Assembly (NCBI GenBank): GCA_934572465.1
Contig: CAKTLG010000021.1
Coordinates: 1 to 33,066, forward strand
Direction: 5' to 3'
Origin: an uncultured Oscillospiraceae bacterium
GTDB taxonomy: Bacteria > Bacillota > Clostridia > Oscillospirales > Oscillospiraceae
DNA: 33,066 bases
In this document: piece by piece, positions 1 through 7,300 of the stretch
How the letters are laid out: every line of letters starts with the position of its first letter
Numbering within the stretch: the first letter of the stretch is position 1
Made by a program: the position numbers and the translations under genes
The notes under the pieces: generated by a model
What the model saw: the letters and a program-made list of their open reading frames with translations, nothing else
Told to the model about the DNA's origin: nothing
Databases searched by the model: none

Positions 1-204
1 ATCATGGTCGACGGCACCGGCATGTGCGGCGGCTGCCGCCTCACCGTCGGCGGCGAGACGAAGTTCGCCTGCGTCGACGGCCCCGACTTCGACGGCCACA
101 AGGTCGACTGGGACGAGAGCCTCAAGCGCGGCAAGATGTACTTCGACTGGGAGCGCCACAAGCACGAAGAAGTCTGCAACCTGTTCAAGAAGGAGGTCCA
201 GTAA
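1..204 (+). CDS. NfnA/SudB-like FAD/NAD-binding flavoprotein subunit, C-terminal fragment (5' end outside window)
   Basis: The reading frame is open from the first base and stops with TAA at 202-204, so only the last 67 codons are present. The fragment carries D-G-T-G-M-C-G-G-C followed by a third cysteine eleven residues on, then a VDGPDFDGHKVDW block. This is the [2Fe-2S] signature of the sulfide dehydrogenase/dihydroorotate dehydrogenase electron-transfer family; in the NfnA (small) subunit the cluster is held by one Asp and three Cys, and all four are visible. It is followed one base after its stop by the NfnB/GltA-like gene, the usual order of the electron-bifurcating NADH-dependent ferredoxin:NADP+ oxidoreductase. 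The FAD and NAD domains lie upstream and cannot be seen. The internal ATG at position 4 is not the true start. An alternative role as a general ferredoxin-NADP reductase subunit cannot be excluded. Confidence 0.88.
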   Translation: MMVDGTGMCGGCRLTVGGETKFACVDGPDFDGHKVDWDESLKRGKMYFDWERHKHEEVCNLFKKEVQ

Positions 205-205
205 G

Positions 206-1594
206 ATGCCCAACATGAGTCTGAAAAAGAACGAGATGCCCTCTCAGGACCCCAACGTCCGCAACAAAAACTTCCTCGAGGTCGCCCTCGGCTACACGGA
301 GGAGCAGGCGCTCGACGAAGCCGCCCGCTGCCTGAACTGCAAGAACCATCCCTGCGTTTCCGGCTGTCCGGTGCAGGTCAAGATCCCCGAATTCATCAAG
401 AAGATCACCGAAAAGGACTACGAGGGCGCCTATCAGGTCATCCACGAGACCTCGTCGCTGCCCGCCGTCTGCGGCCGCGTCTGCCCGCAGGAGACCCAGT
501 GCGAGAGCAAGTGCATCCGCGGCATCAAGGGCGAGCCGGTCGGCATCGGCAGACTTGAGCGCTTTGTCGCCGACTGGCACAACGCCAACGTCAGCGAAGC
601 GCCCGCCAAGCCTGTTTCCAACGGCCACAAGGTCGCCGTCATCGGCTCCGGCCCCAGCGGCCTTACCTGCGCGGGCGACCTCGCCAAGAAGGGCTACGAC
701 GTCACCGTGTTTGAAGCGCTCCACCTTGCCGGCGGCGTGCTGGTCTACGGCATCCCCGAGTTCCGTCTTCCCAAGGCCATCGTGCAGAAGGAAGTCGACG
801 GCCTGAAGGCCCTCGGCGTCAAGGTCGAGACGAATATGGTCATCGGCCGCGTCGTGTCCATCGACGAGCTGATGAGCCAGTACGGCTTCGAGGCCGTGTT
901 CATCGGCTCCGGCGCGGGCCTGCCGATGTTCATGCACATCCCCGGCGAGAACCTCTGCGGCGTTTACTCCGCCAACGAATTCCTCACCCGCATCAATCTG
1001 ATGAAGGCCTATAAGGACGGCTCCGACACGCCCATCATGCCGCTTGCCGGTAAGAAGGTCGCCGTCGTCGGCGGCGGCAACGTCGCCATGGACGCCGCGC
1101 GCTGCTCCAAGCGTCTGGGCGCGGACGTGTACATCGTCTACCGCCGCGGCATGGAGGAGCTCCCCGCCCGTCACGAGGAGGTCGAGCACGCCATCGAGGA
1201 GGGCATCGTCTTCAAGACGCTCAACAACCCCGTCAGGATCAACGGCGACGACAAGGGCTACGTTTCCTCCGTCACCTGCATCGAGATGGAGCTGGGCGAG
1301 CCGGACGCCTCCGGCCGCCGCCGCCCCGTTGAAAAGCCGGGCAGCGAGTTCGATCTGGACGTGGACTGCGTCATCATGTCGCTCGGCACCACGCCGAACC
1401 CGCTCATCAAGAACACCACCCCGGGCCTTGAGGTCAACCGCAAGGGCGGCATCGTCGTGAACGAAGCGGGCCTTACGTCCCACGCGAGCGTCTACGCCGG
1501 CGGCGACGCCGTGACCGGCGCGGCCACCGTTATCCTCGCCATGGGCGCGGGCAAGCTCGGCGCGAAGAGCATCGACGAGCAGCTCAGCAAATAA
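206..1594 (+). CDS. gltA: GltA/NfnB-type NADPH-dependent FAD oxidoreductase (glutamate synthase small-subunit family; probable Nfn large subunit)
   Basis: This 462-residue protein has the full layout of the family. An N-terminal domain has two four-cysteine sets for [4Fe-4S] clusters (C42, C45, C50, C54 and C89, C93, C99, C103). An FAD-binding GSGPSG motif follows near residue 147, then an NADPH-binding GGGNVAMDAAR motif near residue 290, and a C-terminal YAGGDAVTGAATV segment that closes the FAD site. The ATG at 206 is chosen because AAGGAGG at 189-195 sits ten bases upstream, inside the end of the preceding gene; the ATG at 215 would be too far from it. Databases often name such proteins homotetrameric NADPH-dependent glutamate synthase, but no glutaminase or glutamate synthase large subunit is present. 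With an NfnA-like gene directly upstream, cytoplasmic ferredoxin/NADH/NADPH exchange is more likely. The two genes are co-transcribed and end at the hairpin at 1602-1640. Confidence 0.93.
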   Translation: MPNMSLKKNEMPSQDPNVRNKNFLEVALGYTEEQALDEAARCLNCKNHPCVSGCPVQVKIPEFIKKITEKDYEGAYQVIHETSSLPAVCGRVCPQETQCESKCIRGIKGEPVGIGRLERFVADWHNANVSEAPAKPVSNGHKVAVIGSGPSGLTCAGDLAKKGYDVTVFEALHLAGGVLVYGIPEFRLPKAIVQKEVDGLKALGVKVETNMVIGRVVSIDELMSQYGFEAVFIGSGAGLPMFMHIPGENLCGVYSANEFLTRINLMKAYKDGSDTPIMPLAGKKVAVVGGGNVAMDAARCSKRLGADVYIVYRRGMEELPARHEEVEHAIEEGIVFKTLNNPVRINGDDKGYVSSVTCIEMELGEPDASGRRRPVEKPGSEFDLDVDCVIMSLGTTPNPLIKNTTPGLEVNRKGGIVVNEAGLTSHASVYAGGDAVTGAATVILAMGAGKLGAKSIDEQLSK

Positions 1595-1601
1595 ACAGAT
1601 G

Positions 1602-1640
1602 AAAAACGCGCGGAGCGGCGTATGCTTCCGCGCGTTTTCC
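1602..1640 (+). terminator. Rho-independent terminator after the nfn-like operon
   Basis: A perfect 12-bp stem (1603-1614 with 1627-1638) rich in GCGCG encloses a 12-base loop, and its descending arm ends in TTTT. It lies 8 bases after the gltA-like stop. Confidence 0.8.
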
Positions 1641-1671
1641 CCATACTACCGCTTTGGGAGGGAGATCAGTT

Positions 1672-2202
1672 ATGAATCTTTGGCATGACATCGCACCGGC
1701 GCGCGTGCGCCCCGAGGACTTCTTTGCGGTCATCGAGATCGAGAAGGGCTCGAAAAACAAGTACGAGATGGACAAGGAGACCGGCGCGCTGCGCCTTGAC
1801 CGCATCCTCTACACCTCGACCCACTATCCCGCAAACTACGGCTTCATCCCCCGCACATGGGCGGACGACGGCGACCCGCTGGACGTGCTCGTGCTCTGCT
1901 CGGAGTGCATCCGCCCGCTGAGCCTCGTCGAGTGCTACCCCATCGGCGTCATTTCGATGGAGGACAGCGGCAGCCTTGACGAGAAGATCATCGCCATCCC
2001 GTTCCAGGACCCGACCTACAACACCTATCAGGACATCTCGGAGCTGCCGAACCATGTGGCGAGCGAGATCCGCCACTTCTTCCGCGTTTACAAGAGCCTC
2101 GAGGGCAAGGAGACCGTCGTGAGCGACGTGCTCGGCCGCGAGGAGGCCATCAAGATCATCATTAAGTGCCAGAACGCGTATATTGAAAAATACTGCCGCT
2201 GA
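1672..2202 (+). CDS. ppa: Family I soluble inorganic pyrophosphatase
   Basis: The 176-residue product matches the usual length of prokaryotic family I pyrophosphatases, cytoplasmic enzymes that hydrolyse pyrophosphate to two phosphates and pull biosynthetic reactions forward. The signature DDGDPLDVLVL at residues 65-75 supplies the metal-binding aspartates D66, D68 and D71. Other expected residues are E22, K30, the YGF motif at 57-59 and the DEK triad at 103-105. The ATG at 1672 follows GGGAGGGAG (1656-1664) by seven bases; a TTG at 1654 in the same frame overlaps that site and is unlikely. No promoter is obvious in the ~30 bases after the preceding terminator, so it may depend on read-through or on a weak promoter overlapping the hairpin. 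It has its own terminator downstream, and its neighbours do not suggest a special pathway. Confidence 0.96.
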   Translation: MNLWHDIAPARVRPEDFFAVIEIEKGSKNKYEMDKETGALRLDRILYTSTHYPANYGFIPRTWADDGDPLDVLVLCSECIRPLSLVECYPIGVISMEDSGSLDEKIIAIPFQDPTYNTYQDISELPNHVASEIRHFFRVYKSLEGKETVVSDVLGREEAIKIIIKCQNAYIEKYCR

Positions 2203-2212
2203 AAACGGCGCG

Positions 2213-2258
2213 GAACAGGGCGCGGGAGCTGTCTCCCTCGCCCTGTTCTTCTTTTTCT
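2213..2258 (+). terminator. Rho-independent terminator after ppa
   Basis: The arm GAACAGGGCG (2213-2222) pairs perfectly with 2239-2248. An inner GGGAG/CTCCC pairing (2224-2228 with 2233-2237) extends the hairpin, and a T-rich tract (TTCTTTTTCT) follows. It begins 10 bases after the ppa stop. Confidence 0.85.
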
Positions 2259-2408
2259 CCCCGCGGCGCATTTCACGCCGGAAAACCATACATTTCGTGC
2301 CAGAGATATGCAGGCGCATCAAAATAGCGGTATGCTCATACTGTCGCTATTATACGCACCGATACCGCGCGGGGGCGGAAAGATTTTCTGCAAACTGCCG
2401 GATAATGG

Positions 2409-2437
2409 TTGACGGTTCTGCGTGTCGGTTGTATAAT
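2409..2437 (+). promoter_or_regulatory. Sigma-A promoter of the cohesin-SLH operon
   Basis: TTGACG at 2409-2414 (5 of 6 to consensus) and TATAAT at 2432-2437 (6 of 6) are separated by 17 bases, in an AT-rich patch within GC-rich DNA. Transcription would start near 2444 and give a leader of about 113 bases before the ATG at 2557. The remaining non-coding DNA between 2259 and 2408 shows nothing I recognise. Confidence 0.8.
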
Positions 2438-2485
2438 AAAATTATTAAATTGGCATTTACTACGTCGATAGTGGGTCATTGTGAA

Positions 2486-2511
2486 TGCACAAAGGGCGCG
2501 CCCTTTGTGCA
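2486..2511. repeat. 26-bp perfect palindrome in the leader of the cohesin-SLH gene
   Basis: Each 13-base half (TGCACAAAGGGCG and its complement) matches exactly, with no loop bases. As RNA it would form a strong hairpin about 42 bases after the predicted transcription start. It shares its last three bases with the next palindrome. Confidence 0.85.
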
Positions 2512-2528
2512 CCCCCCATGGGGGGTGC
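2509..2528. repeat. 20-bp perfect palindrome next to the first, centred on CATG
   Basis: The core has five C, then CATG, then five G, with GCA/TGC ends, and overlaps the preceding palindrome by three bases. The two RNA hairpins therefore compete for the shared bases. The ribosome-binding site at 2544-2553 lies 15 bases downstream. A similar pair lies in the leader of the giant SLH gene at 32219-32258. Confidence 0.85.
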
Positions 2529-2556
2529 GGCGGCCCGCGACACAAGGAGGGGGAAA

Positions 2557-3648
2557 ATGCAGAAACACAATAGAATATGCATCGCACGCGCGCTGATCCT
2601 CGCGCTGCTCGTATCGCTTCTGAGCGTACATGCGGCGGCGGCGGAGACCATCGTGCGTATTGACGCGCCGGAAACGCTGCCCGCTGTGGGCGAAACGTTC
2701 ACCGTCACGGTGGACATCTCCGGCAATCCGGGGTTCTGCGCGGCGCAGTACACCCTCACGTTCAACGGCGCGGTCGTCGAGTGCGTGAGCGCTTCGGTCG
2801 GTGAGGTGCTGCGCGGAACGCTTTCGGCCACGAATCCCGCCGCGTCTGACGGCGCGCGCGTCGCGGCGGCGGCGGTCGATCCCGTCACGGGCGACGGGTC
2901 GATCGGCGTGTTCACGTTCCGCGTGCTCAAGGAGGGCAGCACGGACTTCGCGCTCAAGGACGGCTTGTTCAGCGGCGCGGACGGCGCGGATATCCCAACG
3001 AACGTCCCCGCCATCAGCTCCGGCACGGCGCAGCCGCCGCAGGGCGGCACGACCGGCACGACCGGCGGCGAGACCTCCGGCGAAGCCCCCGCCTCCGGCG
3101 GCGCGACCTTCATCGATGTGCCCGCGAGCCACTGGGCCTATGCCAGCATCGAGCGCGCGGTGCAGCTCGGCTACGTCACGGGCGTGGGCGGCGGCAGGTT
3201 CGAGCCTTCCCGCCAGCTGACGCGCGCGGAATTCGTCACCATGCTCTACCGCCTTGCGGGCAAGCCCGCCTCCACCGCCGCGCTCTCGTTCAGCGATGTT
3301 GCCGCCGACGCGTGGTACGCCGACGCGGTGCGCTGGGCGGCGGAAAACGGCTATGTCAACGGCACGGGCGAGGGCACGTTCAGCCCCAACGGGAAGATCA
3401 CCCGTCAGGAGGTCGTGACCATCCTGTTCCGCTACAGCGGCGGGCAGAGCGGTCAGGAGGTGCTGCTCTACTCCGTTTACGACGGGCAGCTGGCCGACAG
3501 CGGCTCCATTGCCCCGTGGGCTAAGAACGCGATGTACTGGGCCATTTACAACGGCGTCATCACCGGTACGAGCGAAACGACCGTCAGCCCCGCGGCGACG
3601 GCCACCCGCGCGGAGGTCGCGGCGATCTTCGTGCGCTACGCAAAGTGA
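2557..3648 (+). CDS. Secreted cohesin-domain protein with three SLH repeats (surface anchor for dockerin proteins)
   Basis: The product has 363 residues. A signal peptide (about 1-28, ending AAAAE) is followed by a beta-rich domain at about 32-146 with the features of a type I-like cohesin: the opening VGETFTVTVDISGNPGF, a central YTLTFNGAVVECVSASVG strand pair and the closing GVFTFRVLKEG strand. A Gly/Thr/Pro-rich linker (150-183) leads to three SLH repeats (about 184-236, 245-295 and 304-361). SLH repeats bind pyruvylated secondary wall polymer, so the cohesin would be displayed on the cell surface. The ATG at 2557 is preceded by AAGGAGGGGG; the longer in-frame start at 2485 would translate the palindromes and delay the signal peptide. 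It heads an operon whose next gene encodes a dockerin. Cohesins are divergent and this one could instead be a related carbohydrate-binding fold. Confidence 0.85.
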   Translation: MQKHNRICIARALILALLVSLLSVHAAAAETIVRIDAPETLPAVGETFTVTVDISGNPGFCAAQYTLTFNGAVVECVSASVGEVLRGTLSATNPAASDGARVAAAAVDPVTGDGSIGVFTFRVLKEGSTDFALKDGLFSGADGADIPTNVPAISSGTAQPPQGGTTGTTGGETSGEAPASGGATFIDVPASHWAYASIERAVQLGYVTGVGGGRFEPSRQLTRAEFVTMLYRLAGKPASTAALSFSDVAADAWYADAVRWAAENGYVNGTGEGTFSPNGKITRQEVVTILFRYSGGQSGQEVLLYSVYDGQLADSGSIAPWAKNAMYWAIYNGVITGTSETTVSPAATATRAEVAAIFVRYAK

Positions 3649-3687
3649 GCAAATACAAATCTATATAAAACTATGAGGAGGAAGAAC

Positions 3688-4359
3688 ATGAAGAAGCTAT
3701 TGCGGTCGCTTTTGCTGGCGGCGGTGCTGACCACGGTGCTGTGCGTGGGCGCGCTGGCGGCGGACGGCGGCCCGACGGTGGACGGCATCTACAACGTGAA
3801 CGTGGAAGCCGCTGACACGCTCACGCCGCAGGACGCGAGCGGCACGGCAGTCTCCGCCACAAACGAGGGCGGCGCCTACAGCGCCTTCTACAAGGGTGCG
3901 GTCAAGCTCAGCGTGGATGTCAGTGGCCTTCAAAACGGCGAGCAGTATCTGCTGCTGATCGTCAAGAACGGCACGAACGGCGCGCTGACGGGCGACAGCA
4001 TCTACTACATCGCGCAGACGGCGGCAACGACGGACGGCAAGGTGGCGTTCACCGCCTATCCGAAGACGATGAGCTCCGGCTTGTACACGGTCTATCTGAC
4101 CGGCGGCGGCCGCACGATCTCGTCCGGCGCCAAGGTCGGCTCGTTCGATTACTATCAGGCCTACACGCTGGGGGATGTGAACGGGGACGGCGGCATTACT
4201 ACAACGGATGCGCGGCTTATTTTGCAGTACATCGTTGGTTCGGCCCAGTTTAAAGAATGGCAAAAGCTGGCAGCCGACGTAAATAAGAAGGATGGTATCA
4301 ATGTGACGGACGCAAGGCTGATTTTGAAGTACGTCATTGGTGATATTAGGACTTTTTGA
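3688..4359 (+). CDS. Small secreted protein with a C-terminal type I dockerin
   Basis: The product has 223 residues. A signal peptide (about 1-25) is followed by a beta-rich domain of unknown function (about 30-155), then a dockerin with two calcium loop-helix repeats. The first loop (D163, N165, D167, I170, D174) is canonical. The second (D197, N199, then lysine at position 5, D202 at position 6, D208) keeps its end aspartates but lacks the usual acidic residue at position 5. Both helices share the DARLIL motif. The ATG at 3688 follows GAGGAGGAAG by a few bases; the ATG at 3673 lies before that site. The gene is 39 bases after the cohesin-SLH gene and 17 bases before the next SLH gene, with no terminator between, so these are one operon. 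Its obvious potential partner is the cohesin next door. Base composition drops from about position 4150, inside the dockerin. Confidence 0.85.
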   Translation: MKKLLRSLLLAAVLTTVLCVGALAADGGPTVDGIYNVNVEAADTLTPQDASGTAVSATNEGGAYSAFYKGAVKLSVDVSGLQNGEQYLLLIVKNGTNGALTGDSIYYIAQTAATTDGKVAFTAYPKTMSSGLYTVYLTGGGRTISSGAKVGSFDYYQAYTLGDVNGDGGITTTDARLILQYIVGSAQFKEWQKLAADVNKKDGINVTDARLILKYVIGDIRTF

Positions 4360-4376
4360 GTGAGGGTAGAAGCACT

Positions 4377-7300
4377 ATGAAGAAAAGATTTTTATCATTC
4401 GTGCTGGTAGCGACGCTACTGATGTCTATGATCGTGATGCCGGCGAATGCCGCTGACGGAGTAACGATGTCTTTGAGCGCCGTTGGCTTCAGCACAGAAA
4501 ATGTAACGAGCAAATATGTAAAGGAAACCGGACCCGTTACTACGCTCAAGCCGAATGAAACGGTTGCTGTAAAGGTAACAATTACCAACAACACGAGTGA
4601 AGAACTCAACCTCGCTGGTTATCGCATCGAGTTGAATTATGATTCCCGTATTTTTGAAGCTACAGCATTTAGCTGGGAAAATGACGATGGAGCTGGCACT
4701 TCTGGGCCTATCGCACTCGCTTCCAGCAAAAAAGGCGGTTTGACATGGACTCCAATAACGAACAAGATGGACGGAGCCGCCGCATGGACTGCAACGGAGT
4801 CCAACGCTGCTACAATCCCTGCAAATGATAGTCTGATTCTTGGCTATCTGCTTCTGAAAGCAAAGACAGCTGTGGAACGCTGTGAAACAGCATTTAGTTT
4901 TGTTGAGGGTGTCAGCCAATTCCAGAGCGAAAGCGCGGCAAACTATATCACAGCTGTTGCTAATACAGGCGAAGAGATCACCCTTTCTAACGTAACTTAT
5001 ACTCCCGCCACCGTGTCCATCGACGGCATCGATCCCGTGCTGGATCGTGTCACCGTGACGGATGCTGACGGCAAGATCGTCCTCGACTCCAAGGCCGAAA
5101 ATCCGTCGTACAAAGTCGAGATCAACGGCACAACGGATTATACCTATTATGCGCACGCCTATTCCAAGATGGGCACGGACATCACAAGCTCCGTGACGTG
5201 GACAATTGGCACCGTAGCCAACAACAATGGCACGGTTATCACCACCGGCGGCGCGAATGCCGGTCAGATCGTGGTTGCCAAGAATGCAATGCCCATCAGC
5301 GCCGCTGTTGAGGCAAAGCTTGACAATGTTACAGCTGATGCAGGCAATTTCGTGGTTGGCCGTGCTGACGGCTCTGAGGACACCATTACGAGCCTCTCGA
5401 TCTCGTGTGACAATACGACTCTGATCGTCCCCGCCGACGATAAAACCGAGACGGCAACGTTCAGCGTCGAAGCGAAAAACATCTACGACGAGATAATCCT
5501 CAATCCGTCAATCGTCTGGAAAATCGCAGATTCCAGCGATGGGAATCTGGCGTCCAATAACAACTCCGGCGTTACGTTCACTAGAGGCCTTCTTACCCTG
5601 ACCAGCAAAACAAAGGCCTATACGGGCACGTATACGGTCTATGCCTATGCGGGCGCAATCGAATCCAATAAGATCCCCGTGACCATCAAGCTTGCCGATC
5701 CCGAGGCCACCGAGCTTGAGATCGCCGCGAACGCCACTACGACGTTTGCCGTCCCCACGGCGAATTCGAACGGCGATCCGACTACGCAAACCTACGATCT
5801 CCCCGCCGTTACGGTCAAGGATCAGTACGGCCGCGACATCGAGAACCCCACCCTCACGTGGCAGACCATGGGCAGCGACGGTGAAGCGGTCTACCCCGGC
5901 ATTACGATCGAAAACGGCAAGCTCGTCATCACGAGCGAGGCTGCCAAGCCGGAGCTTTTCCCCAAGGACAAAAATGAATATCAGGTTCCCATCAGAGTGA
6001 TCTGCGGCGACAAGTACGCCGACTTCACCGTCACGGTCACGCGCGAAGCGCGCAAGGCCGCGAGCATCGCCGTCAGCGGCGGCCCGACGGCAGCGCTTCT
6101 CGTTCCCGCCAGCGGCGAATCCGCTGTGACCAGCAATGAGAAGTTCACCGCGGTCGTCAAGGACCAGTACGGTCAGGAGATGAACGACCAGACTGTCACG
6201 TGGGGCATCACGAAGACTGGCAGCACCGAGCCCACCGCCACCGGCGTGAGCGTTGAGAACGGCATCGTCACCGTGTCGAACGACGCGAAGGGCGATGTTC
6301 CCTCCACGGCTCCGGTCGAGTACACCGTCACCGTAACGGTCGACGGCAAGAGCGCCACCACGACGATCCAGATCAAGCGCGCGGAGCCCGTGGCGAAGAT
6401 CATCACCGTTGCGCGGAAGGGCTCTGAAGATACTCTGCTGATCCCCGGCCTTGATTCTACTGAGAAAACCAGACAGGCGGAATTTGTCGCCACGGTCACG
6501 GATCAGTACGACGCGGAGATCCAGAATCCCAGCATCAACTGGAGCATCAGTGCTCCGTACGAGGTTCCGGGTGTGACCATCGATCCCGCCACCGGCGTCG
6601 TGAGCGTGACCATCGACGCCGCCAAGAGGATCTATACTGCTATGACGACGCCCTTTACCGTCACCGCGGCGGTCAACGGCACCGAGCTCAAAGACTCGAC
6701 GCAGACGCTCAACGTCAAGCGTGAAGACATCAGAATCGTCGGCTTCCACCTGTATGACCACACGGGTATCGCCAGCAACGACGAACACGGCAGACTGCTC
6801 GACACCGGCAGCTCTGTTATCATCTCCAACGGCGAGAATGTTCTGTTTGATATCCTCCCCCACACCCAGTATGGCGATGATATGACGTGGTCCACCATCT
6901 GGCAGGTCGAAATCTTCGCGCCGGACGGCAGTCAGGCTATTCCCACTGATTCGGACAAAGCGACAACGGAGTCAGAAGACTCGGTCGGCTACCGCACCGA
7001 GCTGCCCATTACCAGTGATATCAAGGACGGCACATACCGTATCGTTATCACCGAGACGAATCCGGCGGGCGCGACGCCTATCAAGTCCGAATACAGCATC
7101 AACCTTATGCGCAAGCAGGACGCCGGTCTGACGATCAGCGGCGGCGACGACGCCACCAGCAAGACGGTCACCTACGGCGAGACCTTCACGCTGACTGCCA
7201 CCGCGGCAAACCACGGCACGACCGGCGGCACGTGGGGAGTAAGCGGGATCGATCCCAATATCCTTGAAATGGCCGGAGCCGGACATAACGGCAACCAGTT

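Noticed and set aside
185..1483. 432-codon minus-strand open frame opposite the gltA-like gene
   Set aside because: The plus strand has an unmistakable oxidoreductase with all cofactor motifs; the antisense product is Ala/Asp/Val/Gly-rich and matches nothing I know.
2486..2528. Invertible (phase-variable) promoter flanked by inverted repeats
   Set aside because: The palindromes adjoin each other with no spacer, and the promoter lies outside them, so there is no invertible segment.
2485..2556. Upstream in-frame ATG at 2485 as start of the cohesin-SLH protein
   Set aside because: It would translate the palindromes and put 24 extra residues before the signal peptide. It has no Shine-Dalgarno, whereas the ATG at 2557 has an excellent one.
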